64,000 nt of DNA from an uncultured Lachnospiraceae bacterium (lineage in GTDB: Bacteria > Bacillota > Clostridia > Lachnospirales > Lachnospiraceae). Location of the stretch: the NCBI GenBank assembly GCA_947648875.1, contig CANSPM010000007.1, positions 1-64,000 of the forward strand. The letters are read 5' to 3'. Under the pieces are notes generated by a model, which searched no databases, was not told where the DNA came from, and was given only the letters and a program-made list of their open reading frames with translations. Position numbers and translations under genes: made by a program. Below, piece after piece: positions 35,914 to 44,144 of the stretch; position 1 is the first letter of the stretch; every line of letters begins with the position of its first letter.

Positions 35914-37035
35914 CTAACAAGTACTTTGTCTCAGGATGAACTCACAGATATCCTCCGCAGCGTTACCATTGATCACCCGTTGCTGTCTTTCCGTCATCTG
36001 CGCGCATTCTCCGGGATGGGCCAGCAGTTCCATAGCCTTCTCCACCAGCTGTCTCTCGGAATCCGCGCTGACCGAGAGTCCGTGACCATTATAAAATGCC
36101 TGGTTGCAATCCTCACAGCCCGGTATGGGCCTGGTATGAGCCAGTGGTATCCCGACCACCGCAGCCTCTGTGGATGTGAGACCGCCGGGCTTGGTGAACA
36201 ACAAGTCCGAGGCCGCCAGATATTCCGCCGTCCTGTTTGTGTAGTCCAGTACCCGTACCCTTTTATTCCCCTGATAAGCCTCCCGCAACCTGGTTTTCAG
36301 TTTTTCATTGGAGCCGCCCAGAATATACACGCTATCTTTCTCCTCCATATGATGCACCAGCATACGCACCAATGTCTCGATCTTGCCATAGCCCATGCTG
36401 CCGGTCATAATCAAAATGCAGTGTCCATCTGACTGCATTCCCAGCGCCAATCTCGCCTCTTCTCTGGAGGGAAGATTCCTGAAGCGGTCTGAAACAGGGA
36501 TTCCCGTGGGAATCAGTTTCTGCTCAGGAATTCCCTTCTTCTTATACTCTCCCAGAAGTTCCTCATGGGCAATGAAATAGTAATCTGCCTCCGTCTCCTC
36601 CGTGAAAGGTATACACGTGTAATCTGTCCCCACAAAATAAGTGTGGATGTCAGGGCGACACTCGTGTTTGCGCAACATGTAAGTTAAGGCTTCCGCAGGG
36701 AAAAGATGGGGCATGACGACAGTGTCATATTTATTGTCAACAATGTATCGGTACAGCTTTTCCGCGTAGAGGGCATTGGCATAATACACTGGCGATTTCC
36801 GCCGGGCTGAGGTTATGGCTTTCCCGGCCCTGTAGGCCCCTTTGAATACTTTTGTGGCCTTAACCGTACTCCACACGTAAATCCGCTTGCCATAGCTGGC
36901 GGCCCTCTCTGAGGCGAACGCCAGCACATCTTCCATATCACAGGAAATACCTCTCTTTTGGAATTGTTCCTGAACCGCCTTGCCTGCGGAGTTATGTCCT
37001 TCACCTGTGCCAGTGGACAGTATCAGTACTTTCAT
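35914..37035 (-). CDS. MGDG synthase/UgtP-like glycosyltransferase (GT28)
   Basis: A 373-residue GT-B enzyme with the N-terminal STGTGEGHNSAGKAV loop of monogalactosyl/diglucosyl-diacylglycerol synthases and the sugar-nucleotide site FTKPGGLTSTEAAVVGIPL near residue 300. Members transfer glucose or galactose from UDP-sugar to diacylglycerol at the membrane. The ATG at 37035 follows AAGGAGG; an upstream in-frame start would add 21 residues. A SigA promoter lies about 110 bases upstream and the PlsY-like gene follows, forming a probable two-gene lipid operon. Confidence 0.9.
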   Translation of the reverse strand: MKVLILSTGTGEGHNSAGKAVQEQFQKRGISCDMEDVLAFASERAASYGKRIYVWSTVKATKVFKGAYRAGKAITSARRKSPVYYANALYAEKLYRYIVDNKYDTVVMPHLFPAEALTYMLRKHECRPDIHTYFVGTDYTCIPFTEETEADYYFIAHEELLGEYKKKGIPEQKLIPTGIPVSDRFRNLPSREEARLALGMQSDGHCILIMTGSMGYGKIETLVRMLVHHMEEKDSVYILGGSNEKLKTRLREAYQGNKRVRVLDYTNRTAEYLAASDLLFTKPGGLTSTEAAVVGIPLAHTRPIPGCEDCNQAFYNGHGLSVSADSERQLVEKAMELLAHPGECAQMTERQQRVINGNAAEDICEFILRQSTC

Positions 37036-37140
37036 ATAAACCTCCTTGACCGCTGTCTGTTCTCTCATGCGCAATATCAGCATTCCCTGTAAGGCCACGC
37101 CAATACGTGCCAGAATGGGGCATCTCTTCTATGTACCTAT

Positions 37141-37169
37141 AAAGTAACATGTTTTGCATGAAATTGCAA
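37141..37169 (-). promoter_or_regulatory. SigA-type promoter for the glycosyltransferase-PlsY pair
   Basis: TTGCAA, 17 bases, TACTTT on the minus strand. The rest of 37170-37480 is AT-rich, contains TGTCATATTTT twice (near 37288 and 37398), and shows no gene. Confidence 0.55.
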
Positions 37170-37480
37170 GGCGGGAGAAAAGGATGCCGCTATTTGTTTT
37201 ACATAATCCAATTGACCGCTATAGTACTGCTTTTTCTTTTTGCAATTTTACATGCAAAAAGTCTTTTCAGGCACAAAATTGAAATATTTGTCATATTTTG
37301 GGCATTCCGAAAAAATAATCCACCGTTTCCACATAGTTATCCACATATACACCGTTGTCATCCCCACTCACAAAGGCGTCAAAATTGCAAAAATCATATG
37401 TCATATTTTCCTTTTCTTATCAATTCAAACATATATTTGGTTTACATAATTTTTTTTGCATACACAACCTATGGGGCACA

Positions 37481-37514
37481 AAAAAAGAACTCCATATGCA
37501 AAGAGTTCTTTTTT
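37481..37514. terminator. Bidirectional terminator after the nuclease-helicase gene
   Basis: AAAAAAGAACTC / GAGTTCTTTTTT stem, 10-nt loop, symmetric A/T tails. It ends the minus-strand helicase transcript. Confidence 0.85.
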
Positions 37515-37561
37515 ACAACAATAGCTTAAATTATGCGTTATAAATATATGATTATGGCAAT

Positions 37562-40267
37562 CTAAAGCCACGAATCCCAGAACCGTTCTACCCGTCTGGC
37601 AATACTGCCAAGGTTTACCCGCTCATAGCCCGCCCATTCTCTGGGGAACATACGCAGATAAGCGAGCTGTAAAAATCGTTCATCCAGCAGAGCCACAATG
37701 CCCACATCCTCCACGGTGCGGATTACCCGGCCCGCCGCCTGTAGAACCTTGTTCATCCCTGGATAGCGATAGGCATAGGCAAAGCCGTCCTGACCGCACT
37801 CATCAAAATATTGCTTTAGCAGTTCGCGTTCGTAACACACCTGGGGCAGACCCGTGCCCACAATAACAGCGCCGATCAGACTGTCCTCCTTTAGATCAAT
37901 ACCCTCGCTGAAGATTCCCCCCAGAACACAGAAAGCGATGAGTGTCTTTTCCTGCTCCACCTCGATATCCATGCATATGGAGGCCCCCAGATCACAACCC
38001 TCATTTCCCCGAAACCTGGCCAGAAAGGCCTCCCGATCTCCCTCACTCATATACTCGGACTGCAGGATACACTCCCTGGTATCATCCGCAAAGTGTTCCT
38101 GATACCTTTCATGTATTTCCCGCATAAAGGCGTAGGAAGGACAGAACACCATATAATTCCCATGCCGGTTTTTCACAATCTCATCTATATATTCGGCTAT
38201 CCTGAAAAATTCGCCGTCGGAACGCCTGGTGTACTTGCTGGTCACATCCTCCGCAATATATAACGCTCGTTTTTCCGGGTTAAACACCGAGTTGGCATAG
38301 ACCTCGTAATCTGATTTTTCTCCCCCCAGAAGAGATTTATAATATTGGATCGGCAGAAGTGTAGCCGAGAACAGAACAGTACTTCTGCCCCGCTTCATAC
38401 ATTCCTTCAAATTGTTGGACGGGTCCACACAGAATAGTTTGAGCAGAAAAGTTCCGTCTTCGCGCAGCTGTGTATATTTAATATATTTTTCATCCAGCAA
38501 TTCATAGATTTCCAGAAAGTGAACCAGGTTAAAATAGAACTCCAGCAGTTCCTCCCTCTCGGGCAGTTCTGCCTCCTCCTGTTCCTCCAGATAGGATTCG
38601 ATGGTTCCCTGCAAATGCAAAAGAAGGGTTGTGAGAGAATCTATTTGCACCACCACACGGCATTCCTCACACTCCCGCTTTAGCGCAAGCATCTCCTTGT
38701 TACAATTCTCTAGCTGCCGCACCATCCGGGCGGCAAACCCCCGGGAAACCAGCACACTTCTTCCCGGTCTGCGATTTTGCGCCCTATCGGTCCCGGCAAA
38801 ATCCGCCTCCTCCGCCATATCCCGGGAGTCCTGAGCCGTCAGCGCAAAGTCCGTATAGTCCTCCGGCACAAACAGTTCCTCCTGTGTCGTTTTTCTGTTT
38901 CCCTTTTTCCTGCCCTCCTCCGAAGCCTGAATTTTCTGCAAACTGTTTTTCAAGGACAGAATATCTTCCTTGACCATGACGGCGCTGTACATCTCCCTCC
39001 CCCTTTCCAGCAGATTATGGGCCTCGTCTATCAAAAAAAGATAATCTCCCCTGACTTGCTCCGCGAAAAAACGTTTCAGATACACATGGGGATCAAACAG
39101 ATAATTGTAGTCACAGATAACGGCATCCGAAAACAGACTCATATCCAGACACATCTCAAAGGGACAGACCTGATGCTTTGCGGCATATGTCTCCACAGAC
39201 TCCCTGCAAAAGCCATCTTCATGGGTCAGCAGGTCATAGATGGCTTCATTGATTCGGTCATAGTGTCCTTTGGCGTAGGGACAGTACTCCGGATTGCACT
39301 CCGTTGCTTCCATAAAGCAGATTTTCTCTTTAGCGGTGAGAATCACGCTCTTAAAGCGCAGTCCCTTATCCCGCAGCAGCACAAAAGTATCCTCCGCCAC
39401 TGTGCGGGTGATCGTCTTGGCCGTCAGGTAGAACAACTTGTCTCCCATGCCCCGCTCCATGGCTTTCACCGCCGGAAATACAGTGGATATAGTCTTTCCC
39501 ACGCCCGTGGGGGCCTCCAGAAAAAGTTTTTTCTTATGATAAATAGTCTGGTATACATAAGTCACCAGCTCTTTTTGCCCCTGCCGATAAGGAAAAGGAA
39601 ACTCCATCTGCCGGATAGAAGCATCTCTTTCGCGTTTCCACCGAAACTGATAATCCGCCCATTTCAAATAGGATCGGATTAATTCTCCAAACCACTGCTG
39701 TAGCTCCTGGGGGACAAAGCTATAACGAAAATATCGAATCTCCTCCGTTTCCATATGGCAGTAGGTCATCTGCACATGGATTTCCCGTAGTTCTCTATCC
39801 CGGAAACGGTGCAGATACATGGCAGCATAAACCTTGGCCTGCGCCAGATGCACCGGCACAGGGCCGCTCATAAAGTTAAGATCCCGATACGTGCCTTTGA
39901 TCTCGTCAATGGTCACGCCTTCCGGTTTATCTATAATGCCGTCCGCCCTGCCCTCCAGCACCAGGCGGTAATCCGCAGTGGGATAGACGTATCGCAGGGA
40001 TACCTCCGCCTGATATTCGCTGCCCATGCGGCGCTGGATCATACGGTGAATCCGTCCCCCCTCCTGCATGGCCTGCTCCGGAGACGCATGATGCCGATTG
40101 TCGATATCGCCGCCGCGCATGATAAACTCCACCAGTTCCCGGACAGATAAACGGATCTCTTCCTCCATTTCCTGTGGCTGCGACGCCGCCTCTTCCTGGC
40201 GTGCAGACACTATAGTCTGTTCCTTTCGCGCCGTTTCCTGTCCGCCCATCATATTCTTTTTGGGCAT
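37562..40267 (-). CDS. RecB/Cas4-type nuclease fused to XPD/DinG-like Fe-S helicase
   Basis: A 901-residue fusion. Residues 40-200 form a PD-(D/E)xK nuclease: GGRIHRMIQ (His), LEGRADGII (Asp), TIDEIKGT (Glu-x-Lys) and QAKVYAAMY. Residues 225-901 form a superfamily 2 helicase: Walker A LEAPTGVGKT, DEAH box LIDEAHNLLE, SATLLP, and motif VI QAAGRVIR. Iron-sulphur cysteines appear in KEKICFMEATECNPEYCPYA and QVCPFEMC. It likely unwinds and trims damaged or branched DNA. Its start overlaps the stop of the preceding gene (TAATG). A lineage-typical architecture in Clostridia. Confidence 0.92.
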   Translation of the reverse strand: MPKKNMMGGQETARKEQTIVSARQEEAASQPQEMEEEIRLSVRELVEFIMRGGDIDNRHHASPEQAMQEGGRIHRMIQRRMGSEYQAEVSLRYVYPTADYRLVLEGRADGIIDKPEGVTIDEIKGTYRDLNFMSGPVPVHLAQAKVYAAMYLHRFRDRELREIHVQMTYCHMETEEIRYFRYSFVPQELQQWFGELIRSYLKWADYQFRWKRERDASIRQMEFPFPYRQGQKELVTYVYQTIYHKKKLFLEAPTGVGKTISTVFPAVKAMERGMGDKLFYLTAKTITRTVAEDTFVLLRDKGLRFKSVILTAKEKICFMEATECNPEYCPYAKGHYDRINEAIYDLLTHEDGFCRESVETYAAKHQVCPFEMCLDMSLFSDAVICDYNYLFDPHVYLKRFFAEQVRGDYLFLIDEAHNLLERGREMYSAVMVKEDILSLKNSLQKIQASEEGRKKGNRKTTQEELFVPEDYTDFALTAQDSRDMAEEADFAGTDRAQNRRPGRSVLVSRGFAARMVRQLENCNKEMLALKRECEECRVVVQIDSLTTLLLHLQGTIESYLEEQEEAELPEREELLEFYFNLVHFLEIYELLDEKYIKYTQLREDGTFLLKLFCVDPSNNLKECMKRGRSTVLFSATLLPIQYYKSLLGGEKSDYEVYANSVFNPEKRALYIAEDVTSKYTRRSDGEFFRIAEYIDEIVKNRHGNYMVFCPSYAFMREIHERYQEHFADDTRECILQSEYMSEGDREAFLARFRGNEGCDLGASICMDIEVEQEKTLIAFCVLGGIFSEGIDLKEDSLIGAVIVGTGLPQVCYERELLKQYFDECGQDGFAYAYRYPGMNKVLQAAGRVIRTVEDVGIVALLDERFLQLAYLRMFPREWAGYERVNLGSIARRVERFWDSWL

Positions 40268-40815
40268 TAGGCTTCCTCCTCGCCAAAGGTATAGGGAAAT
40301 CCCAACTTTCTCATAAAATCAGCCATCTGCCAGCAATCACACTGCCCAAACTCATCCCCAGGATAAGCGGGCTTTTCGTACTGTTCCATCATATCCTCCG
40401 TCCAGAACCTGAGATATCGCTCAATGTCTTTCTGTTCCACATGAAAATAGTCGGCAATCACAGTGCTGTCTCCAGCGCTGCTCTGCTGTTCCGTGGGAGA
40501 GCTCTCGAAATAGTCAGGCAGGGAATTAAAGCTGTCCAGCTCCACTTTTTTATCATAGAAGAAATACCCCCAGAAATCTCCGTCATAGATAAAGAGCAGC
40601 ATAACCGGACGCGACAGCTCAATGGACAAGCGCATCGCCAATTCGTTAAAGCCGTAACAGTCGTCATTGAAGAGTACCGCGCATCCTGCCCCGGATTCTC
40701 TGTAATGACACTGCTCTGGTATAAGCTCCATCTCGGACGCCAGTTTCTCCACCGCCTTCCGAATCTCCATCTCCCTACAATCCCGAACAATTGCCGTCTG
40801 TAAAAAAAGTCCCAT
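40267..40815 (-). CDS. Hypothetical protein coupled to the nuclease-helicase
   Basis: A 182-residue acidic soluble protein I do not recognise. Features: Cys/Asp/Tyr-rich middle (AVLFNDDCYGFNELA), aromatic FIYDGDFWGYFFYDKK, and a C-terminal helix-rich part ending in FPYTFGEEEA. No catalytic motif stands out. The gene has a good promoter and TTAGGAGG site, and its stop overlaps the helicase start by one base, so the two proteins are made together and may act together. Confidence 0.7.
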   Translation of the reverse strand: MGLFLQTAIVRDCREMEIRKAVEKLASEMELIPEQCHYRESGAGCAVLFNDDCYGFNELAMRLSIELSRPVMLLFIYDGDFWGYFFYDKKVELDSFNSLPDYFESSPTEQQSSAGDSTVIADYFHVEQKDIERYLRFWTEDMMEQYEKPAYPGDEFGQCDCWQMADFMRKLGFPYTFGEEEA

Positions 40816-40859
40816 TTTGTTTCCTCCTAATTATCTGTAATATGCTTTCAACAGACCCC

Positions 40860-40888
40860 ATTATAAGTTATCCCCGCCCGAAAAGCAA
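40860..40888 (-). promoter_or_regulatory. SigA promoter for the hypothetical/nuclease-helicase operon
   Basis: TTGCTT, 17 bases, TATAAT on the minus strand, 45 bases before the start of the 182-residue protein. Confidence 0.75.
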
Positions 40889-40892
40889 TCGC

Positions 40893-40925
40893 AAAAGGGA
40901 CCGTCGCCCAAAGCGACAGTCCCTT
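40893..40925 (-). terminator. Rho-independent terminator after the HPr-like gene
   Basis: AAGGGACTGTCGC / GCGACGGTCCCTT stem (one mismatch), followed by TTTTGC on the minus strand. Confidence 0.75.
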
Positions 40926-40958
40926 CACACATAGTAATTCGTCAGATTCCCGGGCACA

Positions 40959-41183
40959 TCAGCAGGCCACCGCCATATTGCCCAGCATCTCCTCCAGTTC
41001 CCGGTTGTATCCCTCATAGGATACCTCCAGCGTCTTGGAAAAATCCAGTCCATAGACTCCAAGAAATGATTTGGCATCCACTATATATCTGTTATAATAG
41101 ATGTCAATATCAAAGTCGCACTTGGAAGTCACACTGACAAACTTCTGTACCTGATCCTGCGTAAGTCTGATCTGCCTTACCAT
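40959..41183 (-). CDS. HPr/Crh-like protein lacking the catalytic histidine
   Basis: A 74-residue protein resembling HPr: the second half has CDFDIDIYYNRYIVDAKSFLG and then VYGLDFSKTLEV, matching the HPr core around regulatory Ser46 (here Ser39 in DAKSFLG). The GIHARPA active-site loop is missing; the matching segment is LTQDQVQKFV. It therefore cannot carry phosphate in the PTS His-dependent manner and is more like Crh, a regulator read out through the Ser. The ATG at 41183 follows GGAAGG. The 229-base leader upstream is GC-rich with no recognised element. Confidence 0.75.
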   Translation of the reverse strand: MVRQIRLTQDQVQKFVSVTSKCDFDIDIYYNRYIVDAKSFLGVYGLDFSKTLEVSYEGYNRELEEMLGNMAVAC

Positions 41184-41412
41184 ATTGCATCCTTCCTTTC
41201 TCTGATCATACCGTGCCGGAGTCCGGCTGGTATAGGCCCCCGCTGCCTTCGTCAGACACGTGCGCAACCGCCAGTGCCCGGCTCCCTGCCTGCGGGATGA
41301 ACTGTATCCACGTCCGCGTTGCCGCGTCCCATGAAAAAGATGGAAACCGTTTTCATGATGGATATACCATACTATATGCAAGATCAAAAGTAAATTGTCG
41401 ATTTTAACAATT

Positions 41413-42183
41413 TTAGGTTTTTTTGGCAAATTCTATTGTGTATTTTTGGAAGCGCTTGGGCATCATCTGGTTCTGTAACCCGATATTTCTCCTCTCTTTA
41501 ATTGCTATCTTATGGCAAAAGTACCGGAAGAGTTCTTCATAGGCCATCTCCCGGGCGGAATAACCCACCTGTCGCAGAGCCCGAAGCAGCTGCTCGCTGT
41601 CTGTCAGATACCACTCGCCGCCTGCGGGATGAACCCCCATTAGCCCTCTTCCGATATCCCTTACGGCAAAATCCTCCTGGGGAAAGCGGTCGGCAAAATG
41701 CACCATCACATAGGGCAGCACATTACACTTGGGCGCATTCTCCGCATACAGGATGCCTCTGTCTAATTCCCGAAAGCGTAGAAATTCCCGCAGCTGCCCA
41801 TACTCTCGCCCCGCCTTTTTAGCCAGCTGAAAGGTCTGTAGCACATATTGATCCGTCTGATGGTCCAGCAGATGACCGGGCGGCAGGGCGGCCCGCAGGC
41901 CATACGCCACTGTCTGATATACGGCCTGGGCCTTCTCCGGAACCGGGGTGGTGAGCGCCAGACCCAGCGACTCGTAATCTTCCTGTCCAAAACGTCTTCG
42001 CAGGGTGCGCATCACTTTCTCGGCCCTCTCCAGATCCGTCTCCACAGGTATATATTCACCAAAAAGCATCAATTCCTTGTCCACCCTAATCCAGGTGTCC
42101 CGATGCTCCGCATGGTCCTCATAAGCCCGGTAAATAGCCGTACATACCCCTTCCAGACTGTCCTCGCACTGATAGACCCGCAT
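41413..42183 (-). CDS. TIGR03915 family putative DNA repair protein (DUF4130)
   Basis: A 256-residue protein that always travels with the radical-SAM protein encoded just upstream. Visible pattern: YQCEDSLEGVCTAIYRAYE at the start, EYGQLREFLRFREL in the middle, LPYVMVHFADRFPQEDF, then the C-terminal MPKRFQKYTIEF. In some bacteria this family is fused to a uracil-DNA glycosylase-like domain; here that part is absent. The ATG at 42183 follows GAGGAGGAAGG. Gap to the radical-SAM gene is 83 bases. Confidence 0.88.
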   Translation of the reverse strand: MRVYQCEDSLEGVCTAIYRAYEDHAEHRDTWIRVDKELMLFGEYIPVETDLERAEKVMRTLRRRFGQEDYESLGLALTTPVPEKAQAVYQTVAYGLRAALPPGHLLDHQTDQYVLQTFQLAKKAGREYGQLREFLRFRELDRGILYAENAPKCNVLPYVMVHFADRFPQEDFAVRDIGRGLMGVHPAGGEWYLTDSEQLLRALRQVGYSAREMAYEELFRYFCHKIAIKERRNIGLQNQMMPKRFQKYTIEFAKKT

Positions 42184-42266
42184 ATGTCCTTCCTCCTCAC
42201 AATATAGTCGCCATGCTAAACCATAAAGCAACCTCGCGAATATCTCTTACATTAACCTTCTCGCGC

Positions 42267-43970
42267 CTACATCTGCCCGGTAACCACCCGGCACACATCC
42301 CCTGGATCTGGTTTTATGTTGTACTGTCCGTCATCAAAAAGACTCATCTGGCGATAACTCATTCCGTCACTGCCAAACTGTACTCTGTCCTTTTCACTGG
42401 TCAAATTCCGCACGATATAATCTTCCTCCAGCCTGGTGGGATACATCATCCTCCCTCCGCATGTGATGAAATACAGCGCCCGCTTCAGCACCACCCCAAT
42501 TCGCTTTAAATCCTCAAAGCGAAGCCGGGCGCTGCGGCGTGCCGCCACAATCCGCTGGGCGCTGCGCACGCCGATTCCCGGCACCCGCAGCAGTAACTCA
42601 TAGGAAGCTCGGTTGACTTCCACCGGAAACTGCTCCAGATGCCTCACCGCCCAATCCTCCTTAGGGTCCAGCAAAACATTGAAAAAAGGTCGCTTTTCAT
42701 CAAGCAGCTCCTGGGCCTGAAAGCCGTAGAAGCGCAGCAGCCAATCCGCCTGATATAGTCGATGTTCCCGTTTCAGAGGCGGCCCTCCCGGCAGGGCAGG
42801 CAAAGCCTTGTCCTCATTGACCTTCACAAAAGCAGAATAGAACACCCGTTTTAAATCAAAGCGCTGATACAGACTCTCCGCCACGTTCAAAATCTGGTAG
42901 TCGCTCTCCCCCGTAGCCCCTATAATCATCTGGGTGGACTGCCCTCCCGCTACAAATTTGGGCGCGTGACGGTATACTGTCAGGTCATGTTGGTTGACTT
43001 TGATTCCGTTCTGTATCTGCCGCATGGGGGTCAGAATATTCCGGCGGTGCTTGTTGGGGGCCAGTTCCCGCAACCCCTCCGCCGTGGGCAGTTCAAGGTT
43101 CACGCTCATGCGGTCCGCGAGAAAGCCTGTCATCTGGATCAACTCCGGCGGAGCGCCGGGAATGGCTTTCACATGCACATATCCGTTAAACCTATACCGA
43201 TTCCGCAACAGGTAAAGCGTTCTGTAAATCAGTTCCATGGTCCGGGTGGGACTCTCAAATATTCCAGAACTGAGAAACAGGCCTTCTATATAATTGCGCC
43301 GATAAAACTCAATGGTCAGTTTACAGACCTCATCCGGCGTAAATGTTGCCCTGGGTACATCGTTGGACTTCCTGTTTACGCAATATTTGCAGTCATAAAC
43401 ACATTCATTGGTCATGAGAATTTTCAACAGTGAAATACATCTGCCATCACTGGAAAAGCTGTGACAGATTCCCTCTTTCACACAGTTCCCAAGATCCCGC
43501 CCATTACCCTTGCGCTCCACGCCACTGCTGGTGCAGGCCACATCATACTTGGCGCTGTCGGTCAGTATCCCCAGCTTTTCCATCAGTCCCATGGTATTGC
43601 CGCCCTGCGCTGCCCTTGCGGGAAGGATGTCCATATTTTGCGCGCTCACATCCGCAGTCGAAAAAATCTTCTCTGCTCTGTCCGTGATTGCAGGCGAATT
43701 TGTGCCCGAAGCCATGCCATCTAAACTGCTCCCGGTAGTATTCACCACGCACAACTGCTCTTTTGCCAACCTGCTATTCTTTATCAACCCGCTTTCTCTT
43801 TCCAGCCCGTTTTCCCTTTCCGGTCTGTTCTCTCTTTCCAGCCCGTTTTCCCTTTCCAGTCTGTTCTCTCTTTCCAGCCCGTTTTCCCTTCCCAGTCTGT
43901 TCTCTCTTTCCAGCCCGTTTTCCCTTCTCAGTCTGTTCTCTTTTTCCATAAAGGCCCATGACATTTCCAT
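42267..43970 (-). CDS. TIGR03916 family DNA modification/repair radical SAM protein
   Basis: A 567-residue protein. The radical-SAM cluster is in NECVYDCKYC (CxxxCxxC). The core begins MEKLGILTDSAKYDVAC near residue 130, and a helix-hairpin-helix (LRVPGIGVRSAQRIV) lies near residue 480. Family members are predicted to act on damaged DNA. The first 130 residues are an extension containing four copies of a 12-residue RENGLERENRLE-type repeat. The ATG at 43970 follows AAGGAG, so the repeat is translated. A SigA promoter with two LexA-like boxes precedes it. Confidence 0.88.
   Translation of the reverse strand: MEMSWAFMEKENRLRRENGLERENRLGRENGLERENRLERENGLERENRPERENGLERESGLIKNSRLAKEQLCVVNTTGSSLDGMASGTNSPAITDRAEKIFSTADVSAQNMDILPARAAQGGNTMGLMEKLGILTDSAKYDVACTSSGVERKGNGRDLGNCVKEGICHSFSSDGRCISLLKILMTNECVYDCKYCVNRKSNDVPRATFTPDEVCKLTIEFYRRNYIEGLFLSSGIFESPTRTMELIYRTLYLLRNRYRFNGYVHVKAIPGAPPELIQMTGFLADRMSVNLELPTAEGLRELAPNKHRRNILTPMRQIQNGIKVNQHDLTVYRHAPKFVAGGQSTQMIIGATGESDYQILNVAESLYQRFDLKRVFYSAFVKVNEDKALPALPGGPPLKREHRLYQADWLLRFYGFQAQELLDEKRPFFNVLLDPKEDWAVRHLEQFPVEVNRASYELLLRVPGIGVRSAQRIVAARRSARLRFEDLKRIGVVLKRALYFITCGGRMMYPTRLEEDYIVRNLTSEKDRVQFGSDGMSYRQMSLFDDGQYNIKPDPGDVCRVVTGQM
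43799..43942 (-). repeat. Four tandem 36-bp units coding for the radical-SAM N-terminal extension
   Basis: Exact 36-bp period: units begin at 43799, 43835, 43871 and 43907, differing by one to three bases. Each encodes 12 residues (RENGLERENRLE type), giving a charged, possibly helical tract. As 36 is divisible by three, copy number can vary without frameshift. Confidence 0.9.
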
Positions 43971-43997
43971 AACACCATACTCCTTAAAACCCGCCAG

Positions 43998-44044
43998 GAA
44001 CACTAGTTCGATATAACTATAGCACATATGTTCGCAAAATGCAA
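43998..44044 (-). promoter_or_regulatory. Promoter with two LexA (SOS) boxes for the radical-SAM repair operon
   Basis: SigA promoter TTGCAT (44039-44044), 17 bases, TATAGT (44016-44021). A perfect GAAC-N4-GTTC box (GAACTAGTGTTC) lies at 43998-44009, near the start site. A second box with one mismatch (GAACATATGTGC) lies at 44022-44033 inside the spacer. Gram-positive LexA binds CGAACRNRYGTTYG. Confidence 0.7.
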
Positions 44045-44050
44045 GAATAA

Positions 44051-44087
44051 AATAAGCCCCATGCTCGTTTAAAAGAGAACATGGGGC
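44051..44087 (-). terminator. Rho-independent terminator after the PFK gene
   Basis: GCCCCATG / CATGGGGC stem with a 16-nt loop, then TTATTTTATT on the minus strand. Confidence 0.75.
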
Positions 44088-44102
44088 CTATCACTATGTA
44101 TG

Positions 44103-44137
44103 ACAATAGAATCCTCACAGAGGATAGATTACATTGC
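44103..44137. repeat. ACAATAGAATCC-family element (copy C)
   Basis: ACAATAGAATCCTCAC with a decayed opposite arm (GAGGATAGATTACATTG), just past the PFK stop. Confidence 0.5.
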
Positions 44138-44144
44138 TTTATCC

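Noticed and set aside
38777..39682. Plus-strand open frame (301 codons) opposite the helicase gene
   Set aside because: Shadow of a well-supported gene; no motifs.
43799..43942. Possible CRISPR array
   Set aside because: The 36-bp units are directly tandem with no spacers and are in frame with the radical-SAM protein.
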